Notes: a model not told the origin generated them from the letters alone. A stretch of DNA of 64,000 nt from Pseudomonadota bacterium (GCA_041395565.1 JAWLAI010000004.1:248001-312000); one strand, 5' to 3'; counted from the stretch's first letter, positions 17,379-26,442 are shown. A program made the numbers and translations.

Positions 17379-19409
17379 ATGGACTGGAAGACGGCCCTGC
17401 AATCGCTCCGGCAGTACAAGCTGCCGCGCACACGCGCACTGGAACAGGAAATCGAACGCCTGCGCGCGGAGCATGCGAGCGTGAACGCCACGCTGGAGCG
17501 GGTTCGCGACGAACTCACGCGTGCACACGCTGCCGACCTGCAGCAGATTACGCTGCTGCAGACCCAGCTCGGCGATATCGAATACGACCGCAACGCCGCT
17601 CGTGCACAGGCGCTCACCCTGGAACAATCGCTCGAGGAAGTGCGCAGCGAATTCGAGCGTACCCACAACAGCGACAACAAGCAGATCGCCGCGCTGCAGT
17701 CGCAGCTGGTGCAGATCGAGACGGACCGTGACAGCGCGCGTGCGCAGTCGACGGAACTCGAGCAGGCGTTGGATGAACTGCGCACCGAGTTTGCGCGCAC
17801 CCACAGCGCGGATAGCGCGCAGATTACCACATTGCAGTCGCAGCTGACCCGGATCGAGTCGGACCGTGACAACGCGCAAGCGCAGGCGCAGGGCCTCGAA
17901 CAGTCGTTGGCGGAGCTGCGTGCGGAATTCGCGCGCAGTCACAACGCGGATACCGAGCAGATCAATGCGCTGCAGGCGCGGCTGGTCCAGCTCGAAGCGG
18001 ACCGCAACAGCGCACGCCAGCAGGCACAGCTGCTGGATGCCGAGCTGCGGCAGTCGCGGGAACGCGAGCAGACAACCGAGCAGCGCCTGCAACTGCTCGA
18101 GTCCCAGCTCGAGCGGACCCACGACCGCCATGAGTCGGAATTGTCCGTGGCACGGGCGGCCTTTGCCAGCCTGCAATCGGAGCAGCAGAGCCTGCTCAGC
18201 ATGCAGTCCGAGATGACGCGCAATTTCAGCGATGCCAGCCAGGTGCTGGTCAAATCGGTCCAGACGGTTGCGCGACCTTCGCTGTGGCAGATGGTGCTGC
18301 TGGCCTGCCTGCTGTTCCTGTCCGGGGCGCTGGCCACTGCGCTCGTGCTGCGGGAGAGCCGTGAGCCGCAGCTGGATCTGGCCCGGGTCAGCGCCAGTAT
18401 CGACGGTCTGCAGTCCATGATGCAGACACATTTCCGCACGCATGAGGAACTGCTCACGACGCTGACGCGGCTGGTCGATGGTCTGACAGTCGAGGAGCCG
18501 GCACCGCAGGCAGCGCCCGTACCCGAGCCGGAGGAATCCGACGACCATGTTCAGCTCGACGTGATGCCGGGCACGCAGGTCAGGCAGGTGCAGGCAAACC
18601 TGCAGGTGCTGGGCTTCGATATCGGGCCGGCCGGTGTCGACGGCGTGCGCGGTGCCCGGACCGGCCAGGCCCTGAGCTGGTATCGGACGCTGTATCTGCC
18701 GGAGAGTGCGGAGGCATCGATGCAGGAGATCGAGGCCAGCCTGCAGTATCACGCCGACGTGGCGCGGGCCGATGCCGAGAAGTACGGCATCGACAGCGCG
18801 GTGACCGCGGCGATCCGGCTCGGCAGTCTGCGTACCGGCGTGGAGTTTCCCTATCTGATGGAGCTCGCGGCGGTGGAGAGCAGTTTCAATCCGCGCGCCC
18901 AGGCCCCCACGACCTCCGCCGCCGGGCTGTATCAGTTCAAGGAGGAAACCTGGCTGGAGGCGATCAAGCAGCACGGCGACAGTTATGGTCTTGGACGCTA
19001 TGCCAGGCTGGTGGAATACAGCGTCGACGAGTCCGGCAAGCGGCAGCCGCAAGTCAGTGACCCCACGCTGCGCCAACAGGTGCTCGACCTGCGGTTCAAT
19101 CCCGGGCTGTCCGCCTTGATGACGGCAGAGAAGGTGCGCGACGGCATGCGCAAGCTATCCGGCAAGCTGGAGCGGGAACCCAGGCGTGCCGATCTGTACC
19201 TGACCCACTTCTTCGGCATGAGCGGTGCCCTGTCTTTCCTCGATGCCCTGTCCACCAACCCGGACGGTATCGCCGGTGAAATCTTCCCGGGGCCGGCACG
19301 CCGCAACCGCGGCATCTTCCAGCGCAGCAACCGCAGTCTGCGTACGGTCGCCGAGGTCTATCGACTGCTGGAACGCAAGTTCAATACCTCGCGCTACGAG
19401 GGCGGTTGA
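17379..19409 (+). CDS. Membrane-anchored coiled-coil protein with peptidoglycan-binding and lytic transglycosylase domains
   Basis: The 676-residue product has four parts. Residues 20-290 are a charged coiled coil containing four 46-residue repeats (42-225). Residues 303-325 form one transmembrane helix. Residues 396-440 look like a peptidoglycan-binding domain (VRQVQANLQVLGFDIGPAGVDG). Residues 485-640 are an SLT (lysozyme-like) domain with the catalytic Glu in LAAVESSFNP and the AAGLYQF motif. With no signal peptide, the coiled coil should lie in the cytoplasm and the enzyme in the periplasm. A Ser/Thr kinase and a PP2C phosphatase follow. The cytoplasmic repeats are a natural candidate for their target, which is inference. 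Confidence 0.85.
   Translation: MDWKTALQSLRQYKLPRTRALEQEIERLRAEHASVNATLERVRDELTRAHAADLQQITLLQTQLGDIEYDRNAARAQALTLEQSLEEVRSEFERTHNSDNKQIAALQSQLVQIETDRDSARAQSTELEQALDELRTEFARTHSADSAQITTLQSQLTRIESDRDNAQAQAQGLEQSLAELRAEFARSHNADTEQINALQARLVQLEADRNSARQQAQLLDAELRQSREREQTTEQRLQLLESQLERTHDRHESELSVARAAFASLQSEQQSLLSMQSEMTRNFSDASQVLVKSVQTVARPSLWQMVLLACLLFLSGALATALVLRESREPQLDLARVSASIDGLQSMMQTHFRTHEELLTTLTRLVDGLTVEEPAPQAAPVPEPEESDDHVQLDVMPGTQVRQVQANLQVLGFDIGPAGVDGVRGARTGQALSWYRTLYLPESAEASMQEIEASLQYHADVARADAEKYGIDSAVTAAIRLGSLRTGVEFPYLMELAAVESSFNPRAQAPTTSAAGLYQFKEETWLEAIKQHGDSYGLGRYARLVEYSVDESGKRQPQVSDPTLRQQVLDLRFNPGLSALMTAEKVRDGMRKLSGKLEREPRRADLYLTHFFGMSGALSFLDALSTNPDGIAGEIFPGPARRNRGIFQRSNRSLRTVAEVYRLLERKFNTSRYEGG
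17502..18053 (+). repeat. Four in-frame 138-bp repeats coding for 46-residue coiled-coil units
   Basis: Four consecutive units begin at residues 42, 88, 134 and 180 of the transglycosylase gene. Each has the pattern LRxEFARxHxxD, then QIxxLQxxL, then IExDR and ARAQxxxLEQ. The copies have diverged in sequence but keep exact length, so the period is under selection at the protein level. The length could change easily by recombination. Confidence 0.85.
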
Positions 19410-19417
19410 TGCCATGC

Positions 19418-19446
19418 CCGAAGCCAGTGCGTCGCGCTGGCTTCGG
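19418..19446. terminator. Intergenic hairpin between transglycosylase and kinase genes
   Basis: A perfect 10-base inverted repeat (CCGAAGCCAG / CTGGCTTCGG) lies 8 bases after the transglycosylase stop codon. No T-tract follows, so it is more likely an mRNA-end or processing hairpin than a strong terminator. It may set the ratio of the upstream product to the kinase. Confidence 0.5.
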
Positions 19447-19564
19447 ATGCCATGCGGGGGTATCCTAGCCAGCAGCCGGGGCGGACGATGCCCGTACATT
19501 GTGCCCACACCCATGACCGCCACACGGTCGTGGCCGTGGGGATCAGGAGAAAGGTTCCAGCCGC

Positions 19565-20314
19565 ATGGCGGAGAGGCGACCACAGCGCAGACAGGTTATC
19601 GATCGGTTCGATATCCAGCCCGGGCGGGTGCTGGCGCGCAAGTACGAAGTCGTCAAGCTGCTCGGCCGCGGCTGGGAAGGCGAGGTGTACCTGGTGCGCG
19701 AGCAGCGCACCAGCATCGATCGCGCGGTGAAATTGTTCTATCCGCAGCGCAACCCCGACGACAAGATCGTTAATTTCTATGCCTGCAAACTTCACAAGCT
19801 GCGTCACTGCCCGATCGCCATCCAGTACCACACCCACGAGATCATCATGTACCAGCGCCAGCCGATCACGCTGCTGGTGTCTGATTTCGTCGAGGGTGAG
19901 CTGCTTTCGGAGTTTCTCGCGCGCCAGCCCGGCAAGCGGTTGTCAGCCTTCCCGGCACTGCACCTGCTGCATGCGCTCGCCGCCGGCATCGAGTGCATCC
20001 ACCAGATGAGGGAATATCACGGCGACCTGCACAGTGACAACGTCATGGTGCAACGCTACGGTCTGGGTTTCGACCTGAAACTGCTGGATTTCTTCCACTG
20101 GGGCAGACCCAAGCCCGAGAACATCCACGACGACGTGGTGGACCTGGTCAAGCTGCTGTACGAGGCCATCGGCGGGCAGCGGCACTACAGCAAGCAGCCG
20201 ACCGAGATCAAGGCGATCTGCTGCGGCCTCAAGCGCAGCCTGATCCTGAAGAAATTCCGCAGCGCTGGCCAGTTGCGCGAATACCTGGAAAACATGCAGT
20301 GGAGCCGCACATGA
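19565..20314 (+). CDS. Serine/threonine protein kinase
   Basis: The 249-residue product is a bare kinase domain: Gly-rich loop LGRGWEGEVYLV (residues 33-44), Lys56 in AVKLF, catalytic loop HGDLHSDNVMV with Asp154 and Asn159, and Asp175 in LLDFFHWG in place of the usual DFG. The second Gly is kept four residues later, so metal binding is probably retained. The HGDLH form (not HRDLK) is seen in atypical bacterial kinases. The C-terminal lobe is short. It overlaps the PP2C gene by an ATGA, so kinase and phosphatase are made together. Confidence 0.8.
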   Translation: MAERRPQRRQVIDRFDIQPGRVLARKYEVVKLLGRGWEGEVYLVREQRTSIDRAVKLFYPQRNPDDKIVNFYACKLHKLRHCPIAIQYHTHEIIMYQRQPITLLVSDFVEGELLSEFLARQPGKRLSAFPALHLLHALAAGIECIHQMREYHGDLHSDNVMVQRYGLGFDLKLLDFFHWGRPKPENIHDDVVDLVKLLYEAIGGQRHYSKQPTEIKAICCGLKRSLILKKFRSAGQLREYLENMQWSRT

Positions 20315-21108
20315 CGGCACCCAGGCTGTTCCTCGGCCAGGACATGGCCGAGCCACTGCTGATGCCGCTCGCGGACGGCCAGGTCTGCGTGTTCACCGAA
20401 CGGCGCCCGGGGCGCGACACCGAGAACGAGGATGGCGTGGCCCTGATCCCGGGCGATGCCAACAGCGCGGTCGTCGCGGTCGCCGACGGCCTGGGCGGTC
20501 TGCCCGCGGGCGACCTGGCGGCGGCCGTCGCATTGCAGCAGCTGACCGACAGCGTTGCCGGCCAGTCCGGCGATGCCCAGCGCGAGGCGGTGCTGACCGG
20601 CATCGAGGCTGCCAATGCCGCCGTGCTCGCGCAGGCGCAGGGTGGCGGGACGACGCTTGCCGTGGTGAGTATCGCCAACGACACGGTGCGTGCCTATCAC
20701 GCAGGGGATTCCATGATCATGGTCTGCGGCCAGCGCGGCAAGCTGAAATACCAGTCGGTGCCGCATTCGCCGGTTGGCTATGCCGAGGCATCCGGCATGC
20801 TGGACGCGGATGCCGCCATGTTCCATGCCGAGCGCCATCTGGTATCCAACATGGTGGGCATGACCGACATGCGGCTGGAGATCGGGCCATTGGTACAGCT
20901 GGCCCGCTACGATACCGTCGTGGTCGGCAGCGACGGTCTATTCGACAACCTCTTCGTCAGCGAGATCATCGAGCTGGTCCGCGCCGGCCCGCTCGTGCAG
21001 GCAGCGCAACGGCTGCTGGCCAGCGCGCGTGAGCGCATGCAGCGCGCCGGCAGCGAGCGTCCGCACAAGCCGGACGACCTCGCCTTCATCCTGTTCCGGC
21101 GCAGCTAG
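20311..21108 (+). CDS. PP2C-family serine/threonine phosphatase
   Basis: The 265-residue product carries the PP2C metal-binding motifs in order: RDTENEDG (Glu-Asp), AVADGLGG (Asp-Gly), GGTTLAVVSI, AYHAGDSM, VVGSDGLFDNL and the C-terminal PDDLAFILF. It is a single soluble domain that removes phosphate from Ser/Thr. The start at 20311 lies inside the kinase stop codon (ATGA); a longer in-frame start at 20299 is less likely. It is the natural antagonist of the upstream kinase. Confidence 0.9.
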   Translation: MTAPRLFLGQDMAEPLLMPLADGQVCVFTERRPGRDTENEDGVALIPGDANSAVVAVADGLGGLPAGDLAAAVALQQLTDSVAGQSGDAQREAVLTGIEAANAAVLAQAQGGGTTLAVVSIANDTVRAYHAGDSMIMVCGQRGKLKYQSVPHSPVGYAEASGMLDADAAMFHAERHLVSNMVGMTDMRLEIGPLVQLARYDTVVVGSDGLFDNLFVSEIIELVRAGPLVQAAQRLLASARERMQRAGSERPHKPDDLAFILFRRS

Positions 21109-21166
21109 AGCCGCGATTCTCTTCCCTGTACGCGCCGGGATCCGGACGCGGCCCGAGTGCAGCTAC

Positions 21167-22000
21167 CTATAGCTGCGCCAGCGCCTCGCGGATCGTGTCC
21201 TTGCGGTCCGAAGCGGTCCGGTAGACGGCGAACACCGGGCGCTCGATCTGCGGGGCCGATTTGACACGGTACAGCCGCCGGCTGCCATGCGCGGGCGAGA
21301 GCATCCGGTCGGGAAGGTAGGCAGCACCCTCGTTGTGGTCGAGAAAGCGCCGGGCCAGCATCCCCAGGCTCATGTGCAGGGCGGGCGCCGGCAGGTCGGG
21401 AAACAGGCGGGCGTGGTTGCGTGCGAACGCCGTACCCCAGTCGACCAGGATATAGCCGGAACGGCAGGCTTCATCGACCCGCAGACCGCGCCGCGTCGCC
21501 ACCAGCACCAGGTTGATAACCCCCAGTTCACGGATTTCCAGTTCCGGCGCCTGCGGCGGCTCGAACAGCACGGCAAGGTCGATCACCCCGTCCAGCAGCT
21601 TGCGCAGCAGCAGGTCCGTGCTACCCGACTCCACCAGCAGGGCCGTGTCCGGCATGTGCAGGCGCAGCCGCTGCAGCCAGCCGTCGAGCAGTGTCTCCCA
21701 CAGGTCGAGCAAGGCGCCGACGGCCAGCCCGCGACTGAATTCCGCGCCGAGGCCGGTGTCCTGGCGCGCCCGGGCCCAGACCTGGACGATGGTTTCCGCG
21801 TGCTTGTGCAGTTGCCGGCCTTCCGGCGTCAGCTGAATGTTGTTGCGGCTGCGCGTGAACAGTGCGACCCCGATGGTGTGTTCCAGTTGCCGGATCCGGG
21901 CGCTCACGGCCGACTGCGTGACGCAGAGCTCGGCGGCGGCCTTGCCGAAATGGCGGGTACGCGCGACTTCCAGGAAGGTCCGCAGCAGTTCGATGTCCAT
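21167..22000 (-). CDS. LysR-family regulator, HdfR-like
   Basis: The 277-residue product starts with MDIELLRTFLEVARTRHFGKAAA, an N-terminal winged helix-turn-helix (LCVTQSAVSARIRQLE), and FTRSRNNIQLTPEG, all close to the HdfR branch of LysR regulators. The effector domain is short, as in HdfR. The enterobacterial partner gene next to hdfR (maoP/yifE) is not adjacent; the divergent gene here is a small secreted protein. The 220-base gap in front should hold the autoregulated divergent promoter. Confidence 0.8.
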   Translation of the reverse strand: MDIELLRTFLEVARTRHFGKAAAELCVTQSAVSARIRQLEHTIGVALFTRSRNNIQLTPEGRQLHKHAETIVQVWARARQDTGLGAEFSRGLAVGALLDLWETLLDGWLQRLRLHMPDTALLVESGSTDLLLRKLLDGVIDLAVLFEPPQAPELEIRELGVINLVLVATRRGLRVDEACRSGYILVDWGTAFARNHARLFPDLPAPALHMSLGMLARRFLDHNEGAAYLPDRMLSPAHGSRRLYRVKSAPQIERPVFAVYRTASDRKDTIREALAQL

Positions 22001-22220
22001 ACCGGTTTATCGATAAATGATTTTGATCGTGATGGCAATAAATTTTCGTTTGCTGAGTGTGTCCATGCATTCTATAAGCCAATGCTAATGATGCGTGAAA
22101 ATCGCAAACCGACCGACCCGTATCGCACCGGCCCGGCATGGTGCCGGCGCGGCGCTGCCGCGCGCCGTGTGATCCGTTTGACAACCGGAGGGCGCCTGGC
22201 CGCCTGGAGAACATCACCCC

Positions 22221-22589
22221 ATGAATCATGACGTTTGCACGCTGCGGGCGACGCGCGGCCTGCTGGCCGGCATGCTGCTGGCCTGTGCGGCAGTGGCCCT
22301 GGCCGATCCTACGGCAGAATGCCGCCAGGAGGTACAGGATTATGGCATTCCGCCCGAGCAGGCATCGGAGTATATCGCCGGCTGCATCCTGTCCCGGGGC
22401 GGCACGCTGGAATCCGCTCCCGCTGAGGATGCCATGCCGGTCGGGGAGATGCCGGTCGAGGCGATGCCGGAAACCGTCCCGCCGGACGATCAGAGCGGCC
22501 TGCTGCCGGACGCGCAGCTGAACGATCCCGTGACCGATTTCGAACAGCCCGCGGGGGCCGTGTCGGAAGGTGCCTATGTCACGTACTAA
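22221..22589 (+). CDS. Small secreted hypothetical protein
   Basis: The 122-residue product has a signal peptide (hydrophobic core GLLAGMLLACAAVALA, cleavage near ALADP) and then a short domain with two Cys (ECRQEV and YIAGCI) likely to form a disulfide. The rest is an acidic, Pro- and Met-rich tail without regular structure. It overlaps the next gene by 14 bases. The divergent LysR gene may control it. No family recognised. Confidence 0.55.
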   Translation: MNHDVCTLRATRGLLAGMLLACAAVALADPTAECRQEVQDYGIPPEQASEYIAGCILSRGGTLESAPAEDAMPVGEMPVEAMPETVPPDDQSGLLPDAQLNDPVTDFEQPAGAVSEGAYVTY

Positions 22590-22878
22590 GTCAACCGCAC
22601 GCGCCGCCGCCCCGGGGCGCCGGGCCAAGTCCGACGCCGGTCGCGGCGCCGAGTCCGCCGGCGCCGACAACAAGGCCCGCAAGGACACCGAACAGGACGG
22701 CAATCAGGCCGACTGGGAGGAGGGTGGCGATGAAATCGACCTGATCCCGGACATCGACGGCCTGCTCGGTCGGCCCGCGGCAACCCGCAGCAACGAGTCC
22801 GAGGCCCGGCGCCGCATCGAGATGCTGCGCGAGGACCGCGCACTGCAACAGGCGCTGAGTGATGTGTTCGACCTGTAG
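22576..22878 (+). CDS. PA3496-like small protein
   Basis: The 100-residue product begins at ATG 22576, with GGAAGG five bases upstream; it overlaps the previous gene. The first half is a Lys/Arg/Ala-rich linker and the middle is very acidic. The C-terminus (EARRRIEMLREDRALQQAL) matches the conserved RRRIExLxExRxL helix of the PA3496 family of putative envelope-integrity proteins in gammaproteobacteria. The role is not established. Confidence 0.55.
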   Translation: MSRTKSTARAAAPGRRAKSDAGRGAESAGADNKARKDTEQDGNQADWEEGGDEIDLIPDIDGLLGRPAATRSNESEARRRIEMLREDRALQQALSDVFDL

Positions 22879-22923
22879 CTGCCGCAGCGTGCTGCGGCGG
22901 CGCGCAGGCCCGGGCCAGTAGCT

Positions 22924-23553
22924 GTGATCCATCCGCATACCGAGCTGCGTCTGGTCAGCGCCGGCATCGGCCATGGCGTGTTCGCTACCCGCCTCATACC
23001 CTGCGGCACGGTGACCTACGTCAAGGACGACCTCGAGATCGAGTTGACGCCACGCCAGTTCGAGCGGCTCGACGCAGTGCATCGGCAGATCGTCGACAAG
23101 TATTCCTATATCGACCAGCGCGGCCGGCGCATCGTCAGCTGGGATCATGCCAAGTACGTAAACCACCGTTGCGATTGCAACACCCTCAGCACGGGTTACG
23201 GTTTCGAAATCGCCATCCGCGATATCGAGGCGGGCGAGGAAATCACCGACGACTACGGCTTGTTCAACCTGCAGGCGCCGATGGCGGTGGATTGCGGTTG
23301 CCGCAAGTGCCGCAAGCTGCTGCTACCGGACGATCCCGTGCAACTGGTGCCCGTCTGGGATCGCTGGGTGATCGCGGCGCTGGTCCGGCTGGAGCAGGTC
23401 GAGCAACCGCTCTGGCACCTGGTCGACCGGAGAACCCGCAAGGCGGTGCAGGAATATCTGTCCGGCAAGGGGCCGTACCGCTCGGTGTCGTGCCTGCAAT
23501 GGCAGCCGGCTACGGCTGCGCTGCTGGGGGATGCGGCTGCCTGCCTGGCGTGA
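22924..23553 (+). CDS. SET-domain protein
   Basis: The 209-residue product starts at GTG and has a SET fold: HTELRLVSAGIGHGVFAT, the cofactor segment YVNHRCDCN (NHxCxxN), and GEEITDDYG with the invariant Tyr. It is followed by a post-SET-like Cys cluster (CGCRKC) that would bind zinc. SET domains methylate lysine using S-adenosylmethionine. Bacterial versions act on ribosomal or other proteins, with targets mostly unknown. It stands alone, 45 bases after the PA3496-like gene. Confidence 0.8.
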   Translation: MIHPHTELRLVSAGIGHGVFATRLIPCGTVTYVKDDLEIELTPRQFERLDAVHRQIVDKYSYIDQRGRRIVSWDHAKYVNHRCDCNTLSTGYGFEIAIRDIEAGEEITDDYGLFNLQAPMAVDCGCRKCRKLLLPDDPVQLVPVWDRWVIAALVRLEQVEQPLWHLVDRRTRKAVQEYLSGKGPYRSVSCLQWQPATAALLGDAAACLA

Positions 23554-23593
23554 GCCGCGGCAAGCTGCGCTGCCGGCGCGCCGGCAGCGCGTG

Positions 23594-23836
23594 TCAGTCG
23601 AGGGCCGGCCCGAGTATGAAATCCACGCTGCTGAAGCCGTTGTCCTCCAGCAGTGCCTCGATATCGGACCAGTCGTAATCCGGGTCGTCCTCCTCGACGG
23701 CGGCAATGAGCGCGGTGACGTGACGGTAAGCTTCGTGCGGTTCGTAGTCGGCCGGGACGCGCACCAGACGGATGCGTTCCGGATCGTGCGCGGACAGGAC
23801 CATCAGGTTCGCCGGTTTGGGATCTTGCTGGTTCAT
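23594..23836 (-). CDS. Small acidic hypothetical protein downstream of citrate synthase
   Basis: The 80-residue product starts MNQQDPKPANLMVLS and ends in an acidic tract (EEDDPDYDWSDIEALLEDN). It is probably soluble. The start is 11 bases after the citrate synthase stop on the same strand, so it is likely co-transcribed with gltA. No family recognised. A regulatory or chaperone role for citrate synthase is possible from position alone. Confidence 0.6.
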   Translation of the reverse strand: MNQQDPKPANLMVLSAHDPERIRLVRVPADYEPHEAYRHVTALIAAVEEDDPDYDWSDIEALLEDNGFSSVDFILGPALD

Positions 23837-23847
23837 GGCGCGTTTCC

Positions 23848-25140
23848 TCAGATGCGGTTTTCCATCGGCACGTAGTCCAACAGCGTATTGCCGGTGTAGA
23901 TCTGGCGCGGCCGCGCGATGCGCATCTTCGGATCGCTGTTCTGCTCGTGCCAGTGCGCGATCCAGCCGGGCAGGCGGCCGATGGCGAACAGCACGGTGAA
24001 CATATTGGTCGGGATGCCGATGGCGCGCAGGATGATGCCGCTGTAGAAATCGACGTTGGGGTAGAGCTTGCGTTCCAGGAAGTATTCGTCGTTGAGCGCG
24101 ATGTCTTCCAGGTTGCGCGCGATCTCCAGCAGCGGATCGGACACGCCGAGCTTGGCGAACAGCTGTTCGCTGACCTTGCGCAGCATGGTGGCGCGCGGAT
24201 CGAAATTCTTGTAGATGCGGTGACCGAAGCCCATCAGCTTGACATCGCTCGACTTGTCCTTGGCGGCCTCGATGTACTCCTTCGCTGTCTGCTTGCCGCG
24301 GTGGATGGATTCCAGCATCTCGATGACCTTGACGTTGGCGCCGCCGTGCAGCGGGCCCCACAGCGCGGACACGCCGGCGGCGCAGGAGGCGAACAGGTTG
24401 GCGCGGCTGGATCCGACCATGCGCACGGTCGAGGTGCTGCAGTTCTGTTCATGGTCGGCGTGCAGGATCAGCACCAGGTTGAGCGCGCTGCGCACCTCCG
24501 GCTCGCACATGTACGGGTTGTAGATCTCCGAGAACATCATGTGCAGGAAGTTGGTGACGTAGGGCAGCTTGGGGTCGGGGTAGATGTACGGCTTGCCGTG
24601 CGAGCGCCGGTAGGTGTAGGCCGCGAGGGTCCGGATCTTGCTGATCAGGCGCGCGGCGGCCTGCTCGAACTGGTCGGGCGTGTGCAGGTCGAGCAGCTGC
24701 GGATGGAAGCAGGACAGGGTCGATATCATCGCCGAGAGGATCGCCATCGGCGGTGCCGAGCGCGGAAAACCGGCAAAATGATGTTTCATGTCCTCGTCGA
24801 GATTGGCGTTCTCGGTGAGCTGGCGGCTGAAACGTTCGTACTCGGCCTGGTTCGGCAGGTGGCCGAAGATCAGCAGCCAGGCGACCTCGACGAAGTTCGG
24901 GTGTTCCGCGAAGGCTTCCAGCGGGATGCCGCGGTAGCGCAGGATGCCCTTGTCGCCGTCGATATAGGTGATATCGCTGGCGCAGCTGGCCGTATTGCCG
25001 AAGGCCGGGTCGTAGGCGATCAGTCCGGCGTTGCTGCGCAGATGGGTGATGTCGATGGCGCGCTCGCCCTCGGTGCCCGTGAGGATGGGCAATTCGTACG
25101 TCTTGCCGTCGTAGATCAGCTCGGCCTTGTCACTGGACAT
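23848..25140 (-). CDS. gltA: Citrate synthase
   Basis: The 430-residue product has the type II citrate synthase catalytic triad regions: LHGGANVKVIE, GFGHRIYKNFDPRA and NVDFYSG. It begins with an N-terminal domain of the kind found in hexameric, NADH-inhibited Gram-negative enzymes. It condenses acetyl-CoA with oxaloacetate at the entry to the TCA cycle. The open frame runs 56 codons further upstream, but ATG 25140, after a GGAGAGA-type site, fits the known N-terminus (SSDKAELIYDGKTYELP). Confidence 0.95.
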   Translation of the reverse strand: MSSDKAELIYDGKTYELPILTGTEGERAIDITHLRSNAGLIAYDPAFGNTASCASDITYIDGDKGILRYRGIPLEAFAEHPNFVEVAWLLIFGHLPNQAEYERFSRQLTENANLDEDMKHHFAGFPRSAPPMAILSAMISTLSCFHPQLLDLHTPDQFEQAAARLISKIRTLAAYTYRRSHGKPYIYPDPKLPYVTNFLHMMFSEIYNPYMCEPEVRSALNLVLILHADHEQNCSTSTVRMVGSSRANLFASCAAGVSALWGPLHGGANVKVIEMLESIHRGKQTAKEYIEAAKDKSSDVKLMGFGHRIYKNFDPRATMLRKVSEQLFAKLGVSDPLLEIARNLEDIALNDEYFLERKLYPNVDFYSGIILRAIGIPTNMFTVLFAIGRLPGWIAHWHEQNSDPKMRIARPRQIYTGNTLLDYVPMENRI

Positions 25141-25320
25141 GTATCTCTCCGCTGGTTCCCTGCGGCAGGTGTGGCCCCGCCATTCGGTTCGAAAACCATA
25201 CCCTTTTCCGCGCCGGCAGGGAAGCTGCGCCGCCCGGAGCGGGGTGGCGACAAGACCTGGCGGGCAGCTGCGTTGGCGCGGGTGAATAGCGCGCCGGCTG
25301 CCGTGCACCAGATTACGGCA

Positions 25321-26442
25321 TCAGGCGGCGGGCTTGCGCGATATGATGACAGCGGTACGCAGGCGCTGCTGGCCGAACAGGGAGATGCGTGCGAAATCCT
25401 CGCGTGCGATCGGCAGGTACTGGCAGTCGAGCGCGCTCTGACTGATTTCCTCCGGATCGGGGTCGTGCACATAGAGGCAATCGCTGTCGTAGCCACTGAC
25501 GGTCACCCAGTGCGGCGCCTTCTTGCCTTCCAGGCGCCAGGTGCTGATCATGACCAGCGGTATCGCCTTGTGATGGAGGGCGTCGGTCAGCTGGTTTTGC
25601 TTGATGTCGGCGAAGTGGATCCGGAGCCCGGTGGCCTTCGCCTGCCCCAGGTAGTCCTTGTGCACCAGTTCGATGATGTGCTTCTTGTTGGGATCGCGCA
25701 CACTGTCGACGAACAGCGGCTTGCGCGTGTTGATCCAGACCTCGGCATTGAACCCGCGCTGCTGCGCTGCCAGCGCGAGTCCCAGCGGATGACAGCCGCC
25801 ATGGCCGGAGGTCATGAAAATGGTGGTCGCCTCGCGCCAGATCTGCAACTCCTCGTGCGGCGATGGCACGTAGCCAGCGTCGACGCCGCTCATGGCCATC
25901 ATCAGCGCCGCCGGGCCGCAGGTGAACGGCGTGCTCTGGCGAATCCACGGCATCTCCATGTGCTGTTCTCGCACGCGGTACTGGTGGATGCGCTTTTGCA
26001 TGCGCAGGGCGTCGCTGTGGTCGTCATAGTAGTCGTGATAGACGCCGAAGCGGGTATAGCCGAGCGATTCGTACAGCCGTATGGCATTGCGGTTCTCCGC
26101 GCCGACCTCCAGGCGCATGATGAAACGCTCGTTGTCGCTGGCGGCCTGCTCGCCGGCCTCGATCAGGCGGCGCGCGATGCCGCGGCCGCGGAAGCGTGGG
26201 TCGGTGGCAATCGAGTACAGCCGCGCGAGACGGGTGCCGGCGTGGTAGATGACCAGGATATAGCCGGCCAGTGCGCCGTCCGCGGACGCGACCAGGAAGG
26301 CGCGGCTGTCGGTGTTGTTGATCCAGTGCCGGAAGCTGCGCCGGCTCAGCCGGTCGGTACTGAAGGCCGCCGTCTCCAGTGCAATCAGGGCATCGAGGTC
26401 GTCTGGCTTGGCCTCGCGCAAGGTGATTCCGTCGTCGGTCAT
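25321..26442 (-). CDS. GNAT acetyltransferase / C39-like peptidase fusion
   Basis: The 373-residue product has a RimI-like GNAT domain (about 1-150, acetyl-CoA loop RFRGRGIARRL) joined to a papain-like C39 domain (about 165-350). In the latter, Cys175 in FTCGPAALMM, a His in KKAPHWVTVSGYD and an Asp in LYVHDPD form the expected triad. It overlaps the DUF2817 gene (ATGA) and lies opposite a RimK-like ATP-grasp ligase. This gene set recurs in proteobacteria and is thought to make and trim amino-acid or peptide conjugates. Confidence 0.85.
   Translation of the reverse strand: MTDDGITLREAKPDDLDALIALETAAFSTDRLSRRSFRHWINNTDSRAFLVASADGALAGYILVIYHAGTRLARLYSIATDPRFRGRGIARRLIEAGEQAASDNERFIMRLEVGAENRNAIRLYESLGYTRFGVYHDYYDDHSDALRMQKRIHQYRVREQHMEMPWIRQSTPFTCGPAALMMAMSGVDAGYVPSPHEELQIWREATTIFMTSGHGGCHPLGLALAAQQRGFNAEVWINTRKPLFVDSVRDPNKKHIIELVHKDYLGQAKATGLRIHFADIKQNQLTDALHHKAIPLVMISTWRLEGKKAPHWVTVSGYDSDCLYVHDPDPEEISQSALDCQYLPIAREDFARISLFGQQRLRTAVIISRKPAA

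Noticed and set aside
17502..18053. Repeats as a possible CRISPR-like array
   Set aside because: The units are coding, 138 bp, contiguous without spacers, and diverge at codon level.
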